NCBI RefSeq assembly: GCF_002150765.1
Contig: NZ_MUYM01000128.1
Span: 1 to 64,000 of the forward strand
Length of the DNA: 64,000 nucleotides
DNA from: Lentzea kentuckyensis
Lineage (GTDB): Bacteria > Actinomycetota > Actinomycetes > Mycobacteriales > Pseudonocardiaceae
Direction of reading: 5' to 3'
Shown: piece by piece, positions 41,400-50,076 of the stretch
Position numbering within the stretch: position 1 is the stretch's first letter
How the letters are laid out: every line of letters starts with the position of its first letter
Position numbers and translations under genes: made by a program
The notes under the pieces: model-generated
Databases searched by the model: none
What the model was told of the DNA's origin: nothing
The model's input: the letters and a program-made list of their open reading frames with translations, nothing else

Positions 41400-42272
41400 A
41401 TGGAGCTTCGGCAGCTTGAGTACTTCGTGGCGGTCGCGGAGGAGGCGTCGTTCACGCGGGCGGCGGAACGGGTGCACGTCGCGCAGCCCGGCGTGAGCGC
41501 GCAGATCCGGCGGCTGGAGCGAGAGCTCGGGCACGACCTGCTGGACCGGTCGGGGCGCGGCGTCACGCTGACCGACGTCGGGGCGGCGGTGTTGCCGTTG
41601 GCGCGGGCGGCTTTGTCGTCGGTCGAGTCGGCGCGGCGGACCGTGGAGGAGATGGCCGGGCTGGTGCGCGGAGTCGTGCGCGTCGGGATGGTCGTGTCGT
41701 GCGGGATCATGGACCTGCCGGAGCTGTTGTCCGCGTTCCACACCGCGCATCCCGACGTGGAGATCACGTTGGTGGAGGCCAACTCCGACTCGCTGATCTC
41801 GTCCCTTGTGGACGGTCAGCTGGACTTCGCGCTGATCGGGTACGCGGGTTCGGCGCCGGACGGGTTGTCGGTGCGGGTGCTGGCCGATGAGCCGCTGGTG
41901 GCCGCGGTCGCCGCTGGGGATCCTTGGTACGGCAGGGAGTCCGTTGCACTGGACGAGCTGCTCGAACGCGGGTTGATCAGCCTGCCGCCGGGAACGGGGC
42001 TGCGCGGGGCGTTGGACGCGGCGTGCGGATCACGCCGGCCGCGGATCGCGTTCGAGGCGTCCGCACCGCCGATGGTGATCACGCTGGCGCAGCGCGGCCT
42101 CGGCCCGGCGATCCTGGCGCTGTCGATGGTGTCGGACCTGCATGCCGTGCGGATCACCGACCCGTCGCCGTGCAGCCGACTCGGTTTCGCGTGGCGTTCG
42201 GAAGGGCCGCACAGCCCCGCGGCGCGAGCGCTGATCCGGTTGGCGGAAAACCATGTGACAACGAATCCGTAG
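41400..42272 (+). CDS. LysR-family transcriptional regulator
   Basis: 290 residues. HTH at the N-terminus: MELRQLEYFVAVAEEASFTR, then AERVHVAQPGVSAQIRRLER. The C-terminal effector domain starts near residue 90 (VRVGMVVSCGIMDLPELL). ATG-41400 is used; an upstream TTG adds two residues. By the usual LysR arrangement it should control the divergent FAD oxidase, and possibly the signalling genes behind it. Confidence 0.9.
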   Translation: MELRQLEYFVAVAEEASFTRAAERVHVAQPGVSAQIRRLERELGHDLLDRSGRGVTLTDVGAAVLPLARAALSSVESARRTVEEMAGLVRGVVRVGMVVSCGIMDLPELLSAFHTAHPDVEITLVEANSDSLISSLVDGQLDFALIGYAGSAPDGLSVRVLADEPLVAAVAAGDPWYGRESVALDELLERGLISLPPGTGLRGALDAACGSRRPRIAFEASAPPMVITLAQRGLGPAILALSMVSDLHAVRITDPSPCSRLGFAWRSEGPHSPAARALIRLAENHVTTNP

Positions 42273-42290
42273 ATCTGTCACGATCATCGC

Positions 42291-42383
42291 ATGTTCCTGA
42301 CGGCTGAGCTCAACACGTTCGCAGGTGTTCCTGCGGGCGCGCTCGCCGTTGCCTCGGCACAGCTGGCCGGCGCCCGACTCTGA
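42291..42383 (+). CDS. Possible 30-codon leader peptide
   Basis: An ATG frame coding [16 protein letters not shown] and so on, ending 94 bases before the EF-Tu start. No clear ribosome site. If translated it would sit before the dyad at 42412-42454 and could act as an attenuator leader. Confidence 0.2.
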   Translation: MFLTAELNTFAGVPAGALAVASAQLAGARL

Positions 42384-42411
42384 CCCTTCTCCAGTCCCTC
42401 CTTCAGGACCG

Positions 42412-42454
42412 CTGGAGGGGGGTGGTGGCGGTCCAACGGTTCTGAACCCTCCAG
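42412..42454 (+). promoter_or_regulatory. Inverted repeat in leader of EF-Tu paralogue
   Basis: CTGGAGGG (42412-42419) and CCCTCCAG (42447-42454), 27-base spacer; a possible mRNA hairpin ending 23 bases before the EF-Tu start codon. Confidence 0.35.
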
Positions 42455-42477
42455 CTGTCTCTTCGAGGACAAGGGCA

Positions 42478-43659
42478 ATGAAGCAAGAGTTCGTGCGCGC
42501 CAAGCCGCACCTCAACATCGGCACCATGGGACACGTCGACCACGGCAAGACCACGCTGACGGCGGCGATCACCAAGGTGCTGTCCGAAATGGACCCGTCG
42601 GGCACCACCTTCACCGCGTTCGACCGCATCGACCGCGCCCCGGAGGAGCTCGCCCGCGGCATCACGATCAACATCGCGCACGTCGAGTACGAGACGCCCA
42701 CGCGGCACTACGCGCACGTCGACATGCCCGGTCACGCCGACTACGTGAAGAACATGATCACGGGCGCGGCGCAGCTGGACGGCGCGATCCTCGTGGTGTC
42801 CGCCGAGGACGGCACGATGCCGCAGACGCGCGAACACGTGGTGCTGGCGCACCGCGTGGGCGTGCCGCATGTGGTGGTGGCGCTGAACAAGGCCGACGCG
42901 GTGGACGACCCGGAGCTGCTCGACCTGGTGGAGCTGGAGATCCGCGACCTGCTCTCCCAGTACGGCTTCGACGGCGACGCCACGCCGGTGGTGCGGGTTT
43001 CCGGCCTGCGCGCGCTGCAGGGCGACCCGCAGTGGACGGCTTCGGTCGTCGCGCTGCTGGACGCCGTGGACACGCACGTACCGGTGCCCACGCGTGATCT
43101 CGAAGGTGCGTTCCTGATGCCGATCGAGAACGTCATGACCATCACCGGCCGCGGCACCGTCGTGACCGGCGCGGTGGAGCGTGGCGTGCTCGGCCTCGGC
43201 GACGCGGTCGAGGTGATCGGCCTCGGCTCCCCCGTGTCGAGTGTCGCCACCGGCATCGAGACGTTCGGCAAGCCGATGCAGCAGGCCCAGGCGGGGGACA
43301 ACGCCGCGGTGCTGCTGCGCGGTGTTCGTCGCGGCGAGGTCAGGCGCGGCCAGGTGCTGGCCCTGCCCGGCAGCGTGGCGCCGCACACCAGGTTCCGCGC
43401 CTCGGTGTACCTGCTGTCGCACGCGGAGGGCGGCCGGCACACCGGCATCGCCACGAACTACCGGCCGCAGTTCCACTTCCGCACCGGCGACGTCGTCGGG
43501 GTGGTCGAGCTCGACAGGACGCTGGCGCTGCCAGGTGACACCGTCGAAGTCACGGTGGAGCTGGGCAAGGCGGTGGCGATGGACATCGGGCTCGGGTTCG
43601 CGATTCGCGAGGGCGGCAAGACCGTGGGTGCCGGCACGGTCGGCGAGATCCTCGTGTAG
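42478..43659 (+). CDS. tuf: Divergent elongation factor Tu paralogue (Tuf3-like)
   Basis: 393 residues, complete. GTPase motifs are intact: [29 protein letters not shown]; domains 2 and 3 are present. It stands alone, away from rpsL/rpsG/fusA, so it is an extra copy. Compared by eye with E. coli EF-Tu, positions linked to elfamycin resistance differ: Leu-120 is Val and Gln-124 is Arg ([14 protein letters not shown]), and Arg-230 is Ala-232 ([12 protein letters not shown]). Positions around 316, 329, 333-334 and 375 are unchanged. Actinomycetes often keep a third, divergent EF-Tu used under stress or as self-protection. A strong hairpin follows. Confidence 0.9.
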   Translation: MKQEFVRAKPHLNIGTMGHVDHGKTTLTAAITKVLSEMDPSGTTFTAFDRIDRAPEELARGITINIAHVEYETPTRHYAHVDMPGHADYVKNMITGAAQLDGAILVVSAEDGTMPQTREHVVLAHRVGVPHVVVALNKADAVDDPELLDLVELEIRDLLSQYGFDGDATPVVRVSGLRALQGDPQWTASVVALLDAVDTHVPVPTRDLEGAFLMPIENVMTITGRGTVVTGAVERGVLGLGDAVEVIGLGSPVSSVATGIETFGKPMQQAQAGDNAAVLLRGVRRGEVRRGQVLALPGSVAPHTRFRASVYLLSHAEGGRHTGIATNYRPQFHFRTGDVVGVVELDRTLALPGDTVEVTVELGKAVAMDIGLGFAIREGGKTVGAGTVGEILV

Positions 43660-43702
43660 AGACGGTGGCGACGGCCCGAGAAGGTGGTCGCGCTGCCTTG
43701 GG

Positions 43703-43735
43703 AAGCGCGGTGGGACTGCTTGTCCCGCCGCGCTT
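43703..43735. terminator. Strong hairpin terminator behind tuf
   Basis: 14-bp stem with one G-T mismatch (43703-43716 with 43722-43735), 5-base loop, between convergent genes. Confidence 0.8.
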
Positions 43736-43738
43736 TCG

Positions 43739-44140
43739 TCATTCGAGCAGCCCTCGCAGGTGCGCGTGCTCCGGATGGGGAATCGAGCGCGCGAGGTACA
43801 GGTCATCGAGCGGCCGGACGAGTGCGCGCAACTCGCGGGCCGCCTTGGCGGGCAAGGCGAGCAGGGCCGCGCGCAGTTCGGCGCGGCAGTCGGCCGGGTC
43901 GTGCCGGGGGCAACAGGGATAGTCGAGGTGGTTGTCGCTGTAATCGTCGATGATGCGAGCCGGTCCGTGCACGAACCGCGCCCAGCCGGTGAAGGCTTCG
44001 GCGACAGCGCCGGGTCCGAAGTACGTGCGTTCGAAATCAGCGATAGCACGCAACGTGGGTGCGGAAACCCGGGAGACTTGCCTGATCGGCCGCCCGTGCA
44101 GCTGACGGGCGCGAACCGGAGCGGGGCGCCTACGCGGCAT
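43739..44140 (-). CDS. Hypothetical protein, 133 aa
   Basis: A soluble, Arg-rich protein with ordinary codon use. The central part reads GWARFVHGPARIIDDYSDNH and YPCCPRHDPADCRAELRAAL; three cysteines and two histidines (CCPRHDPADC) could bind a metal. No family recognised with confidence. Separated by 29 bases from the DUF6766 gene upstream, so it may be the last gene of that transcript. Confidence 0.6.
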   Translation of the reverse strand: MPRRRPAPVRARQLHGRPIRQVSRVSAPTLRAIADFERTYFGPGAVAEAFTGWARFVHGPARIIDDYSDNHLDYPCCPRHDPADCRAELRAALLALPAKAARELRALVRPLDDLYLARSIPHPEHAHLRGLLE

Positions 44141-44169
44141 GGCCCTTTCTGGTGGTCATGCGGCCGATC

Positions 44170-44835
44170 TTAGCCCGACTCGTCGCTCGTCGAGTGCGCC
44201 GCACCCACCGGTTTCGACTCGGGCGAGCCGCGTTGCCGCAGGTAGACGCTGAGAATCGCCATCGACGCGATCGCCAGGAACTCGGACTGCCAGTTCTGCA
44301 GCGACCGGTTCCAGAAGTCTGCGGAGAAGAAGTACTCGCCCAGGCCCGTCTTCTCGGCCAGCGGGTCGGAGTTGTTGGCGTACCAGCCCGCGATCCACTG
44401 CATCGTCCACGAGAACAGGAACAGCACCAGCATCGCGAGGCCGAGCGACCTCGAGAACACCGCGGTGCGCCAGCCGCCCGCACGTGCCCACTTCGGGGAC
44501 GACGCCTTGACGTACTGGCCGATCTGCTGTTCCTCATCGCTCTCCGGGCCGGCCTTGCCCGCCGGTTTCGACTCGGGCGAGCCCTTCTGGATCAGCCAGA
44601 CGGTGGCCGTGACGTACAGGAAGAACTGCAGGTACTCGGACTGCCAGTTCTCCACGACGTCGACCAGGAAGTCGGCGGAGAACAGATACGACCCCAGAGA
44701 CAGCACAGGCTGGCCCAACGCGGCCTGACGCTCGTTGTAGTCGGCGTGGCCGGCGAAGAACTGGCCGACCAGCGCGGCGAGGAAAAGCCCTCCGAAAACG
44801 AGCGTCAGGCTGTGCTCGCGCAGGAATCTCCTCAT
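44170..44835 (-). CDS. DUF6766 membrane protein
   Basis: 221 residues from ATG-44835. Four hydrophobic segments (SLTLVFGGLFLAALVGQFF, LQFFLYVTATVWLIQ, LGLAMLVLFLFSWTMQWIAG, EFLAIASMAILSVYL). It is an internal duplication: SxDF-x-NWQSEx and the tail QKGSPESKP/QRGSPESKP occur in both halves, an actinobacterial pattern annotated as DUF6766. Role unknown. It lies 29 bases after the F420-enzyme gene, on the same strand. Confidence 0.8.
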   Translation of the reverse strand: MRRFLREHSLTLVFGGLFLAALVGQFFAGHADYNERQAALGQPVLSLGSYLFSADFLVDVVENWQSEYLQFFLYVTATVWLIQKGSPESKPAGKAGPESDEEQQIGQYVKASSPKWARAGGWRTAVFSRSLGLAMLVLFLFSWTMQWIAGWYANNSDPLAEKTGLGEYFFSADFWNRSLQNWQSEFLAIASMAILSVYLRQRGSPESKPVGAAHSTSDESG

Positions 44836-44864
44836 AGGACCGGGTGCCCCGCGCGTATCTGCTC

Positions 44865-45815
44865 CTAAACGTCGATCAGCGGCACGACCTCCTTGGCCCA
44901 GAAGTCGAAGAACTCGCGCTGGTTCGTCCCGATCTGCTGCACGTAGACCTCGTCGAACCCGGCGTCGGCGAACTCCTTGATCTTCTCCACGTACTGCTCC
45001 GGGTCGGGACCGCACGGCATCGACGAACGGATCATCTCCGGCGTCACCAGCTCCGACGCCTGCTCGAAGTGGCGCGGCGTCGGCAGCACCTGGGCCAGCT
45101 CGCCGGGCAGGCCGTCGTTGGGCCACAGGCGATGCGCGGTGGCGACAGCGTCCTCTTCGGACTCGGCGTAGCAGACCTTCAAGCCGCTCTGCGCCGGTCC
45201 ACGGCCGCCTTCCGAACGGTACTGCCGCACCAGGTCACCGGCGGGACCGACGGCCATGTACCCGTCGCCGCAGCGGGCCGCGAGCCGGACGGCCTTGGGG
45301 CCGAACGCCGACACGTGGATCGGCACCGGGCGTTCGGGCACGGTGTACACGCGGGCGTTCTCGACGGTGTAGTGCTTGCCGTGGTGGGTGAGCTCGTCGC
45401 CCTGGTGCAGCGTGCGGATGATGCCGATCGCTTCCTCCAGCATCTCCAGCCGCACGTCCGCGGACGGCCAGTGCGTGCCCAGCACGTGTTCGTTCAGGGC
45501 CTCGCCGCTGCCCACGCCGAGCACGAACCGGCCCTCGCACTGCACGGCCGCGGTCGCCGCCGCCTGGGCGATGACCGCCGGGTGGATGCGGACGGTCGGG
45601 CAGGTCACGGCGGTGGTGATCGGCACGGACACCGTCTCGGACAACGCGCCGATGGTGCCCCAGACGAACGGCGACTGGCCCTGTTCGTCGTTCCACGGGT
45701 GGTAGTGGTCGGAAATCCACAGCGCCTCGAAACCCTGGTCCTGGGCCATGCGCGCGTTGCGGACCAGCTCGCGCGGGCCGTGTTCTTCCGAGGACAGGAA
45801 ATAGCCGAGCTTCAC
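44865..45815 (-). CDS. F420-dependent LLM-class oxidoreductase (TIGR03557-like)
   Basis: 316 residues. GTG-45815 overlaps the stop of the ThDP enzyme (GTGA). Luciferase-like barrel: VKLGYFLSSEEHGPRELVRN, WISDHYHPWNDEQGQSPFVW, GRFVLGVGSGEALNEHVLG and VPIHVSAFGPKA. These match the G6PDH-like group of F420 oxidoreductases. F420 use is a family inference; substrate unknown. Coupling to a pyruvate-oxidase-like enzyme suggests a shared redox function. Confidence 0.88.
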   Translation of the reverse strand: MKLGYFLSSEEHGPRELVRNARMAQDQGFEALWISDHYHPWNDEQGQSPFVWGTIGALSETVSVPITTAVTCPTVRIHPAVIAQAAATAAVQCEGRFVLGVGSGEALNEHVLGTHWPSADVRLEMLEEAIGIIRTLHQGDELTHHGKHYTVENARVYTVPERPVPIHVSAFGPKAVRLAARCGDGYMAVGPAGDLVRQYRSEGGRGPAQSGLKVCYAESEEDAVATAHRLWPNDGLPGELAQVLPTPRHFEQASELVTPEMIRSSMPCGPDPEQYVEKIKEFADAGFDEVYVQQIGTNQREFFDFWAKEVVPLIDV

Positions 45816-47569
45816 GGGAGCAACTCCTGGATCTTGGTGGTCAGGCCGCGGCGCAGCACGTCCCACGCGTCGGGGTCGCCGCGCAGCACCGCTTCGGTCA
45901 TGTCCTTGAGCTGGTCGAACGTCGCGTGCGGCGGGATCGGCGGCACGTTCGGGTCGCAGCGCACGTCGAGCACGACCGTGCCGTCCGACGCCAGCGCGGT
46001 CTCCCACGCCATGCCGAGCTGGTCCGGTGAGTCGACCTCGATGCCCTGCAGGCCGATCGAACGCGCGTAGGCCGCGTACGAGATATCTGGAAGTTCCTGC
46101 GACACCTCGAACTTCGGTGCACCGCCCATCGCGCGCAGCTCCCACGTGACCTGGTTGAGGTCGTTGTTGTGGAACACGCACACCACGCAACGGATGTTGT
46201 GGTGCTTCAACGTCAGCAGCTCCGCCATGCCGTTCATCTGCATCGCGCCGTCGCCGACGAGAGCGATCAACGGCCGTGAAGGCTGAGCGAACGCGGCGCC
46301 CAACGCGTACGGGACCGCGCAGCCCATCGTGGCCAGCGTGCCGGACAACGACGACCGCACGTTGCCGTGAATGCGCAGCAGACGGGCGTACCAGTTCGTC
46401 GCGGAACCGGAGTCCGCGGTGACGATCGCGTTGGCGGGCAGGCGTTTCGACAGCTCCGACACGATCAGCATCGGGTTGACCGGATCGGCCGGCGCGTGCG
46501 CCTGCCGTTCGACGACCTCCTGCCAGCGCTTCATGTTCTTCTCGATCGTCTGCTGCCACGAGCGATCGTTCTTGCGCTCCAGCAACGGAATCAGCGCGCG
46601 CAACGTCTCCCGCGCGTCACCGACGAGGTTGACCTCGGTCGGATAGCGCATGCCGATCGCACGGCCGTCGACGTCAATCTGCACCCCGCGCGCCTTGCCG
46701 TACTCCGGCAGGAACTGCGAGTACGGGAAGTTCGACCCGACGATCAGCAACCGGTCGCAGTCGCGCATCATCTCGTACGACGGCCGAGTGCCGAGCAGCC
46801 CGATCGAGCCGGTCACGTACGGCAGGTCGTCAGGCAGCACGTCCTTGCCCAGCAACGCCTTCGCGACGCCGGCACCGAGCAGGTCCGCGACCTCGCGCAC
46901 CTCCGCGGCCGCCCCGCGAGCGCCCTGACCGATCAGGATCGCGACCTTCTCACCCGTGTTCAGCACCTCTGCCGCGCGCCGCACCTCGTCGTCGGCCGGC
47001 ACGACACGCGACGACGGGCGTGAGGGCGGGCTCGACGGGATGTACTTGAACTCGTGCTTGGGCGGCTCGTAGTCCTGTTCCTGCACGTCGTTCGGGATGA
47101 TCAGCACGGCCGGCGCGCGGTCGGCCGCGGCCGTGCGCATCGCCCGGTCCAGCGCGTTCGGCAGCTGCTCTGGCACCGTGACGTCGACCAGGAACGAGGC
47201 GACGTCGCGGAACAACGAGTGCAGGTCGACTTCCTGCTGGTAGCTGCCGCCCTGCGCGGTGCGGGCGGTCTGGCCGACGATCGCCACGACCGGCACGTGG
47301 TCGAGCTTCGCGTCGTACAGGCCGTTGAGCAGGTGGATCGCGCCCGGTCCGGACGTCGCCAGGCAGACGCCGACGTCGTCGCTGAACTTCGCGTAACCGA
47401 CCGCGGCGAACGCGGCCATCTCCTCGTGCCGCGTCTGGATGAACGCGGGATCGTTGTCCGCCTTGCCGAACGCCGCCACGATCCCGTTGATGCCGTCGCC
47501 GGGATACGCGAAGACCTGCTTGACACCCCAGTCGCGCAAACGCCCGACGATGAAGTCTCCAACGGTCAT
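45812..47569 (-). CDS. Thiamine-diphosphate enzyme, pyruvate-oxidase/acetolactate-synthase-like
   Basis: 585 residues, complete three-domain ThDP enzyme. Pyr domain: VFAYPGDGINGI, catalytic Glu in RHEEMAAFAAVGYAK, TSGPGAIHLLNGLYDA. Central domain about 190-330. PP domain: LVGDGAMQMNGMAELLTLKH with the NND that ends the GDG-x-NN cofactor motif. PoxB-like enzymes oxidise pyruvate to acetate and CO2, but family members vary and FAD binding is not proven here. Overlaps the genes on both sides by 4 bases. Confidence 0.88.
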   Translation of the reverse strand: MTVGDFIVGRLRDWGVKQVFAYPGDGINGIVAAFGKADNDPAFIQTRHEEMAAFAAVGYAKFSDDVGVCLATSGPGAIHLLNGLYDAKLDHVPVVAIVGQTARTAQGGSYQQEVDLHSLFRDVASFLVDVTVPEQLPNALDRAMRTAAADRAPAVLIIPNDVQEQDYEPPKHEFKYIPSSPPSRPSSRVVPADDEVRRAAEVLNTGEKVAILIGQGARGAAAEVREVADLLGAGVAKALLGKDVLPDDLPYVTGSIGLLGTRPSYEMMRDCDRLLIVGSNFPYSQFLPEYGKARGVQIDVDGRAIGMRYPTEVNLVGDARETLRALIPLLERKNDRSWQQTIEKNMKRWQEVVERQAHAPADPVNPMLIVSELSKRLPANAIVTADSGSATNWYARLLRIHGNVRSSLSGTLATMGCAVPYALGAAFAQPSRPLIALVGDGAMQMNGMAELLTLKHHNIRCVVCVFHNNDLNQVTWELRAMGGAPKFEVSQELPDISYAAYARSIGLQGIEVDSPDQLGMAWETALASDGTVVLDVRCDPNVPPIPPHATFDQLKDMTEAVLRGDPDAWDVLRRGLTTKIQELLP

Positions 47570-48288
47570 GCGGTAGCACCTTCCATCACGTAGACCGTGT
47601 AGGCCGAGCGGATGATGGGCTGCGCGACGTTGCGGACCCGCACCCCGCCCGGGGTCATGCCCTGTTCAGTGCCGAAGTGCGCGTGTCCGTGCACGGCGAG
47701 ATGCGTGCCGGTGGCGTCGATCGCCTCGCCGAGCAGGTACGAGCCGAGGAACGGGTAGATCTCCGGCGGCTCACCGCGCAACGTGTCCGGCACCGGCGCG
47801 TAGTGCGTCAGCGCGACCTTGATGTCGGTGTCCAGTTCGGACAGTGCGCTCTCCAGCGTCTCCGCGATGTCGCAGGTGTGCTGGATGAACGCCTTCATCT
47901 CACGCTCGCCGAACGCGCTGCCGCACTTGCCGGCGAACCCGCCGCCGAACCCCTTGACCCCGGCGACGCCGAGCGTGCAGCCGTTGATCCTGGCTTCGAA
48001 CGTCGTGCCCTCCAGCACGTGGATGCCCTTGTCCTGCAACGTCTTGGTGACTTCGAGCGGCTTGTCGTCCTGGTGGTCGTGGTTGCCGAGCACGGCGACG
48101 ACGGGCACCGGCAGGTCCGCGAACTCGTCCGCGACGACCTGGGCCTCGCTGACCGTGCCGTGCCGGGTGAGGTCACCGGCCAGCAACAGGACGTCCGCGT
48201 GCTCCCCGACCTTCTCCAGCGCGGGCCGCAGCCGCCCGCGCATGTCCTCCCCGAGGTGCACGTCGCCTACCGCGGCGATCCGGATCAT
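47566..48288 (-). CDS. Calcineurin-like metallophosphoesterase
   Basis: 240 residues. All metal-site motifs are present: AVGDVHLG, LLLAGDLTRHG, VLGNHDHQ, ALTHYAP and VHGHAHFG. Cytoplasmic phosphoesterase of unknown substrate. Start and stop overlap neighbouring genes by 4 bases each, so it is translated with the BON protein and the ThDP enzyme. Confidence 0.88.
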   Translation of the reverse strand: MIRIAAVGDVHLGEDMRGRLRPALEKVGEHADVLLLAGDLTRHGTVSEAQVVADEFADLPVPVVAVLGNHDHQDDKPLEVTKTLQDKGIHVLEGTTFEARINGCTLGVAGVKGFGGGFAGKCGSAFGEREMKAFIQHTCDIAETLESALSELDTDIKVALTHYAPVPDTLRGEPPEIYPFLGSYLLGEAIDATGTHLAVHGHAHFGTEQGMTPGGVRVRNVAQPIIRSAYTVYVMEGATA

Positions 48289-48533
48289 CGCAGGTCCTCC
48301 TCACCCTCCGGTTCGCCCGCCGGCGTCACGCGCACGTCGTTGAAGATCGTCAGCTGGGGTGCCGCCTCGTGCAGCACCTCCTCCAAAGCCTTCCTGCGTT
48401 CTGCGCACGCCACGTCGCCGGAGAGCATCACGTGGTCACCGCGAACGGTGACCCGCACGCCGAGTTCGGCCGTTCTGGGGTCTTCCGCGACCGCCCTACG
48501 CAGGTTTGCCGCGAGGTACTGCTCGGATTCCAT
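48285..48533 (-). CDS. BON-domain protein
   Basis: 82 residues, one BON domain (AVAEDPRTAELGVRVTVRGD, then VMLSGDVACAERRKALEEVL). BON domains bind lipid or polymer surfaces and often sit on exported proteins, but no signal peptide is present, so it is probably cytoplasmic. Its first 38 bases overlap the end of the nucleotidyltransferase gene. Confidence 0.85.
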   Translation of the reverse strand: MESEQYLAANLRRAVAEDPRTAELGVRVTVRGDHVMLSGDVACAERRKALEEVLHEAAPQLTIFNDVRVTPAGEPEGEEDLR

Positions 48534-49086
48534 TGCCCCTCCCGATGATCTCCAGACGTTCGATGAGCACCAGGAACGCTTCGGCGTACGGCGAGTGCTT
48601 GGTCTCCTCGCGCACCTGATCCCAGTCGATCTGCTCTCTCAGAGCGCGGGCGAAGGGCAGCAACTCGCTGAAGTCGCACCGGTGCCCGTCCAGCACGAGC
48701 AACTTGCTGCTCAGCACGAACGTCGCGGGCATCACCGGCAACATCACCGACCCGACCGGCATCTCCTCGGCCATCGCGAGGATCTCGTCGGTGACCGGGC
48801 GCTCGTTGGGCCGGAACAGCAGGTCCACCAACGAGTCCCCGTCGTAGACCTTCAGCAGCCAGTCCTCCGGCGGCTCCGCGGCCCGCAGTCCCCGCTGCAC
48901 GAGAACCCGCACCGCCTCGTTCGCGTCCTGCTGGCGCACCAGCAGGTCCACGTCGTGCTCACTCGCCGGTCCGCCCCGCGCGTAGCCGGCGCACCCACCC
49001 GTCAACGCGAAGGGGATCTCCGCGCTGCGCAGGGCGTTGGCGACCTTGGTCAACGTCCGCAGCAGCTCGTCCTGCACGTCGCTCAT
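48496..49086 (-). CDS. Nucleotidyltransferase-fold protein
   Basis: 196 residues. FALTGGCAGYARGGPASEHD followed by VDLLV fits the GG...DxD metal and nucleotide site of the minimal nucleotidyltransferase superfamily (second acid VDLLF). C-terminal part helical. First gene of the five-gene run that continues to the F420 enzyme. Family members include AbiEii/MenT-type toxins and antibiotic nucleotidyltransferases; no antitoxin partner is next to it, so a toxin role is not supported. Confidence 0.75.
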   Translation of the reverse strand: MSDVQDELLRTLTKVANALRSAEIPFALTGGCAGYARGGPASEHDVDLLVRQQDANEAVRVLVQRGLRAAEPPEDWLLKVYDGDSLVDLLFRPNERPVTDEILAMAEEMPVGSVMLPVMPATFVLSSKLLVLDGHRCDFSELLPFARALREQIDWDQVREETKHSPYAEAFLVLIERLEIIGRGNGIRAVPRGKPA

Positions 49087-49167
49087 GCACTACCGGCTAC
49101 CCAGCCGAGCGCAACGAGAACCACAGCCCGCGCGTCAACAGGATGAAACAGACCTACAGGAGCCCAC

Positions 49168-49392
49168 ATGGTCATCTTCGGCTGGCGTACGACGATCCAG
49201 CAGCTGCGGATGTTGCAGCTGGTGTGCGGGCACTGCCACCACCAGTCCGCGCACAACCTGTTCCGGCGCTACACGAAGCCGACGATCTTCTTCATCCCGC
49301 TGTTCACCATCAGCAGCAGGTACGGGTTGCAGTGCACGTTCTGCGGCGTCTCCTACGACATCAGCAAGATGCACGCGCATCAGCTCGTGTGA
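49168..49392 (+). CDS. Zinc-ribbon protein, 74 aa
   Basis: Two CxxC pairs (LVCGHCHHQS and LQCTFCGVSY) separated by about 30 residues that include a hydrophobic KPTIFFIPLFTISSRYG. This pattern is typical of a small actinobacterial zinc-ribbon family of unknown function. A GGAG-type site precedes the ATG. Divergent from the nucleotidyltransferase operon. Confidence 0.8.
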   Translation: MVIFGWRTTIQQLRMLQLVCGHCHHQSAHNLFRRYTKPTIFFIPLFTISSRYGLQCTFCGVSYDISKMHAHQLV

Positions 49393-49453
49393 CGACAGGC
49401 TTCACATCCGGGCGCGTCCTCGTCGGTGGTGACACGCCCGCACTCGGGGCAGA

Positions 49454-50038
49454 TCAGCTCAAGAAGGCAGGCCGGTTCAGCCTCAGGGACACGAGCGACG
49501 TCCAGATCCAGCCGACCGTCGCCACCGCGTAGAGCAGCACCGTCCCGCCGGGGTTGCCGAGGAACGCCATCGGCACCATCAGCAGCACGCCCGTCAGGCC
49601 GCTCACCACCGCCAGCCATCCTCCGAGCCTACGCGCGAACACGAAGCACGCGCCGATCCAGCCGATCATGGCGAGACCGAACGCCACCGCGTGCAGCGCG
49701 CCGTGCCACGACATCGAGTCGGGCGGTCCGTCCGGTGCGCCCGCGGGGAAGCCGAGGCCTGGATCGGCGACGAACACTCCGCCGAGGATCATCCCCACCC
49801 CCATCAGGCCGATCAGCCGCGCACCCCAATTCGTGTGCCTCGCCATCCCGGTCGCGGCGATGACGAACAGCGCGCCGCTCACGATGAAGTTCGCGATCTG
49901 GATCCAGCCCAGCGAGCCGAGGCTGAGCATGCTGAACGGGTGCCGCGCCAGGTCGAAGCCCTCGCGGGTGAACGCCTGGGCGTACCCGACGACGAGGTAG
50001 AGCGGACCGGCGACGACACCACAGGCGGTGCGGGACAT
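49454..50038 (-). CDS. DUF998 family membrane protein
   Basis: 194 residues with six hydrophobic segments (CGVVAGPLYLVVGYAQAFTR, IQIANFIVSGALFVIAATGM, LIGLMGVGMILGGVFVAD, VAFGLAMIGWIGACFVFARR, VVSGLTGVLLMVPMAFL, VLLYAVATVGWIWTSLV). DUF998 has no known biochemical role. Divergent from the SRPBCC gene across a concentric double dyad and probably regulated with it. Confidence 0.85.
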   Translation of the reverse strand: MSRTACGVVAGPLYLVVGYAQAFTREGFDLARHPFSMLSLGSLGWIQIANFIVSGALFVIAATGMARHTNWGARLIGLMGVGMILGGVFVADPGLGFPAGAPDGPPDSMSWHGALHAVAFGLAMIGWIGACFVFARRLGGWLAVVSGLTGVLLMVPMAFLGNPGGTVLLYAVATVGWIWTSLVSLRLNRPAFLS

Positions 50039-50076
50039 GACTTCCTCCAGGGGTTTCGGTGTTCAGAACGGAATCA

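Noticed and set aside
48496-49086. Nucleotidyltransferase as an AbiEii/MenT-type toxin
   Set aside because: No small antitoxin gene is adjacent, and it is embedded in a metabolic operon.
49380-49457. Possible 25-residue zinc-finger peptide (CPECG and CEAC) behind the DUF998 gene
   Set aside because: The two CxxC pairs are attractive, but the only nearby start would be CTG, and an ATG start would overlap DUF998 for most of its length. Not enough to call a gene.
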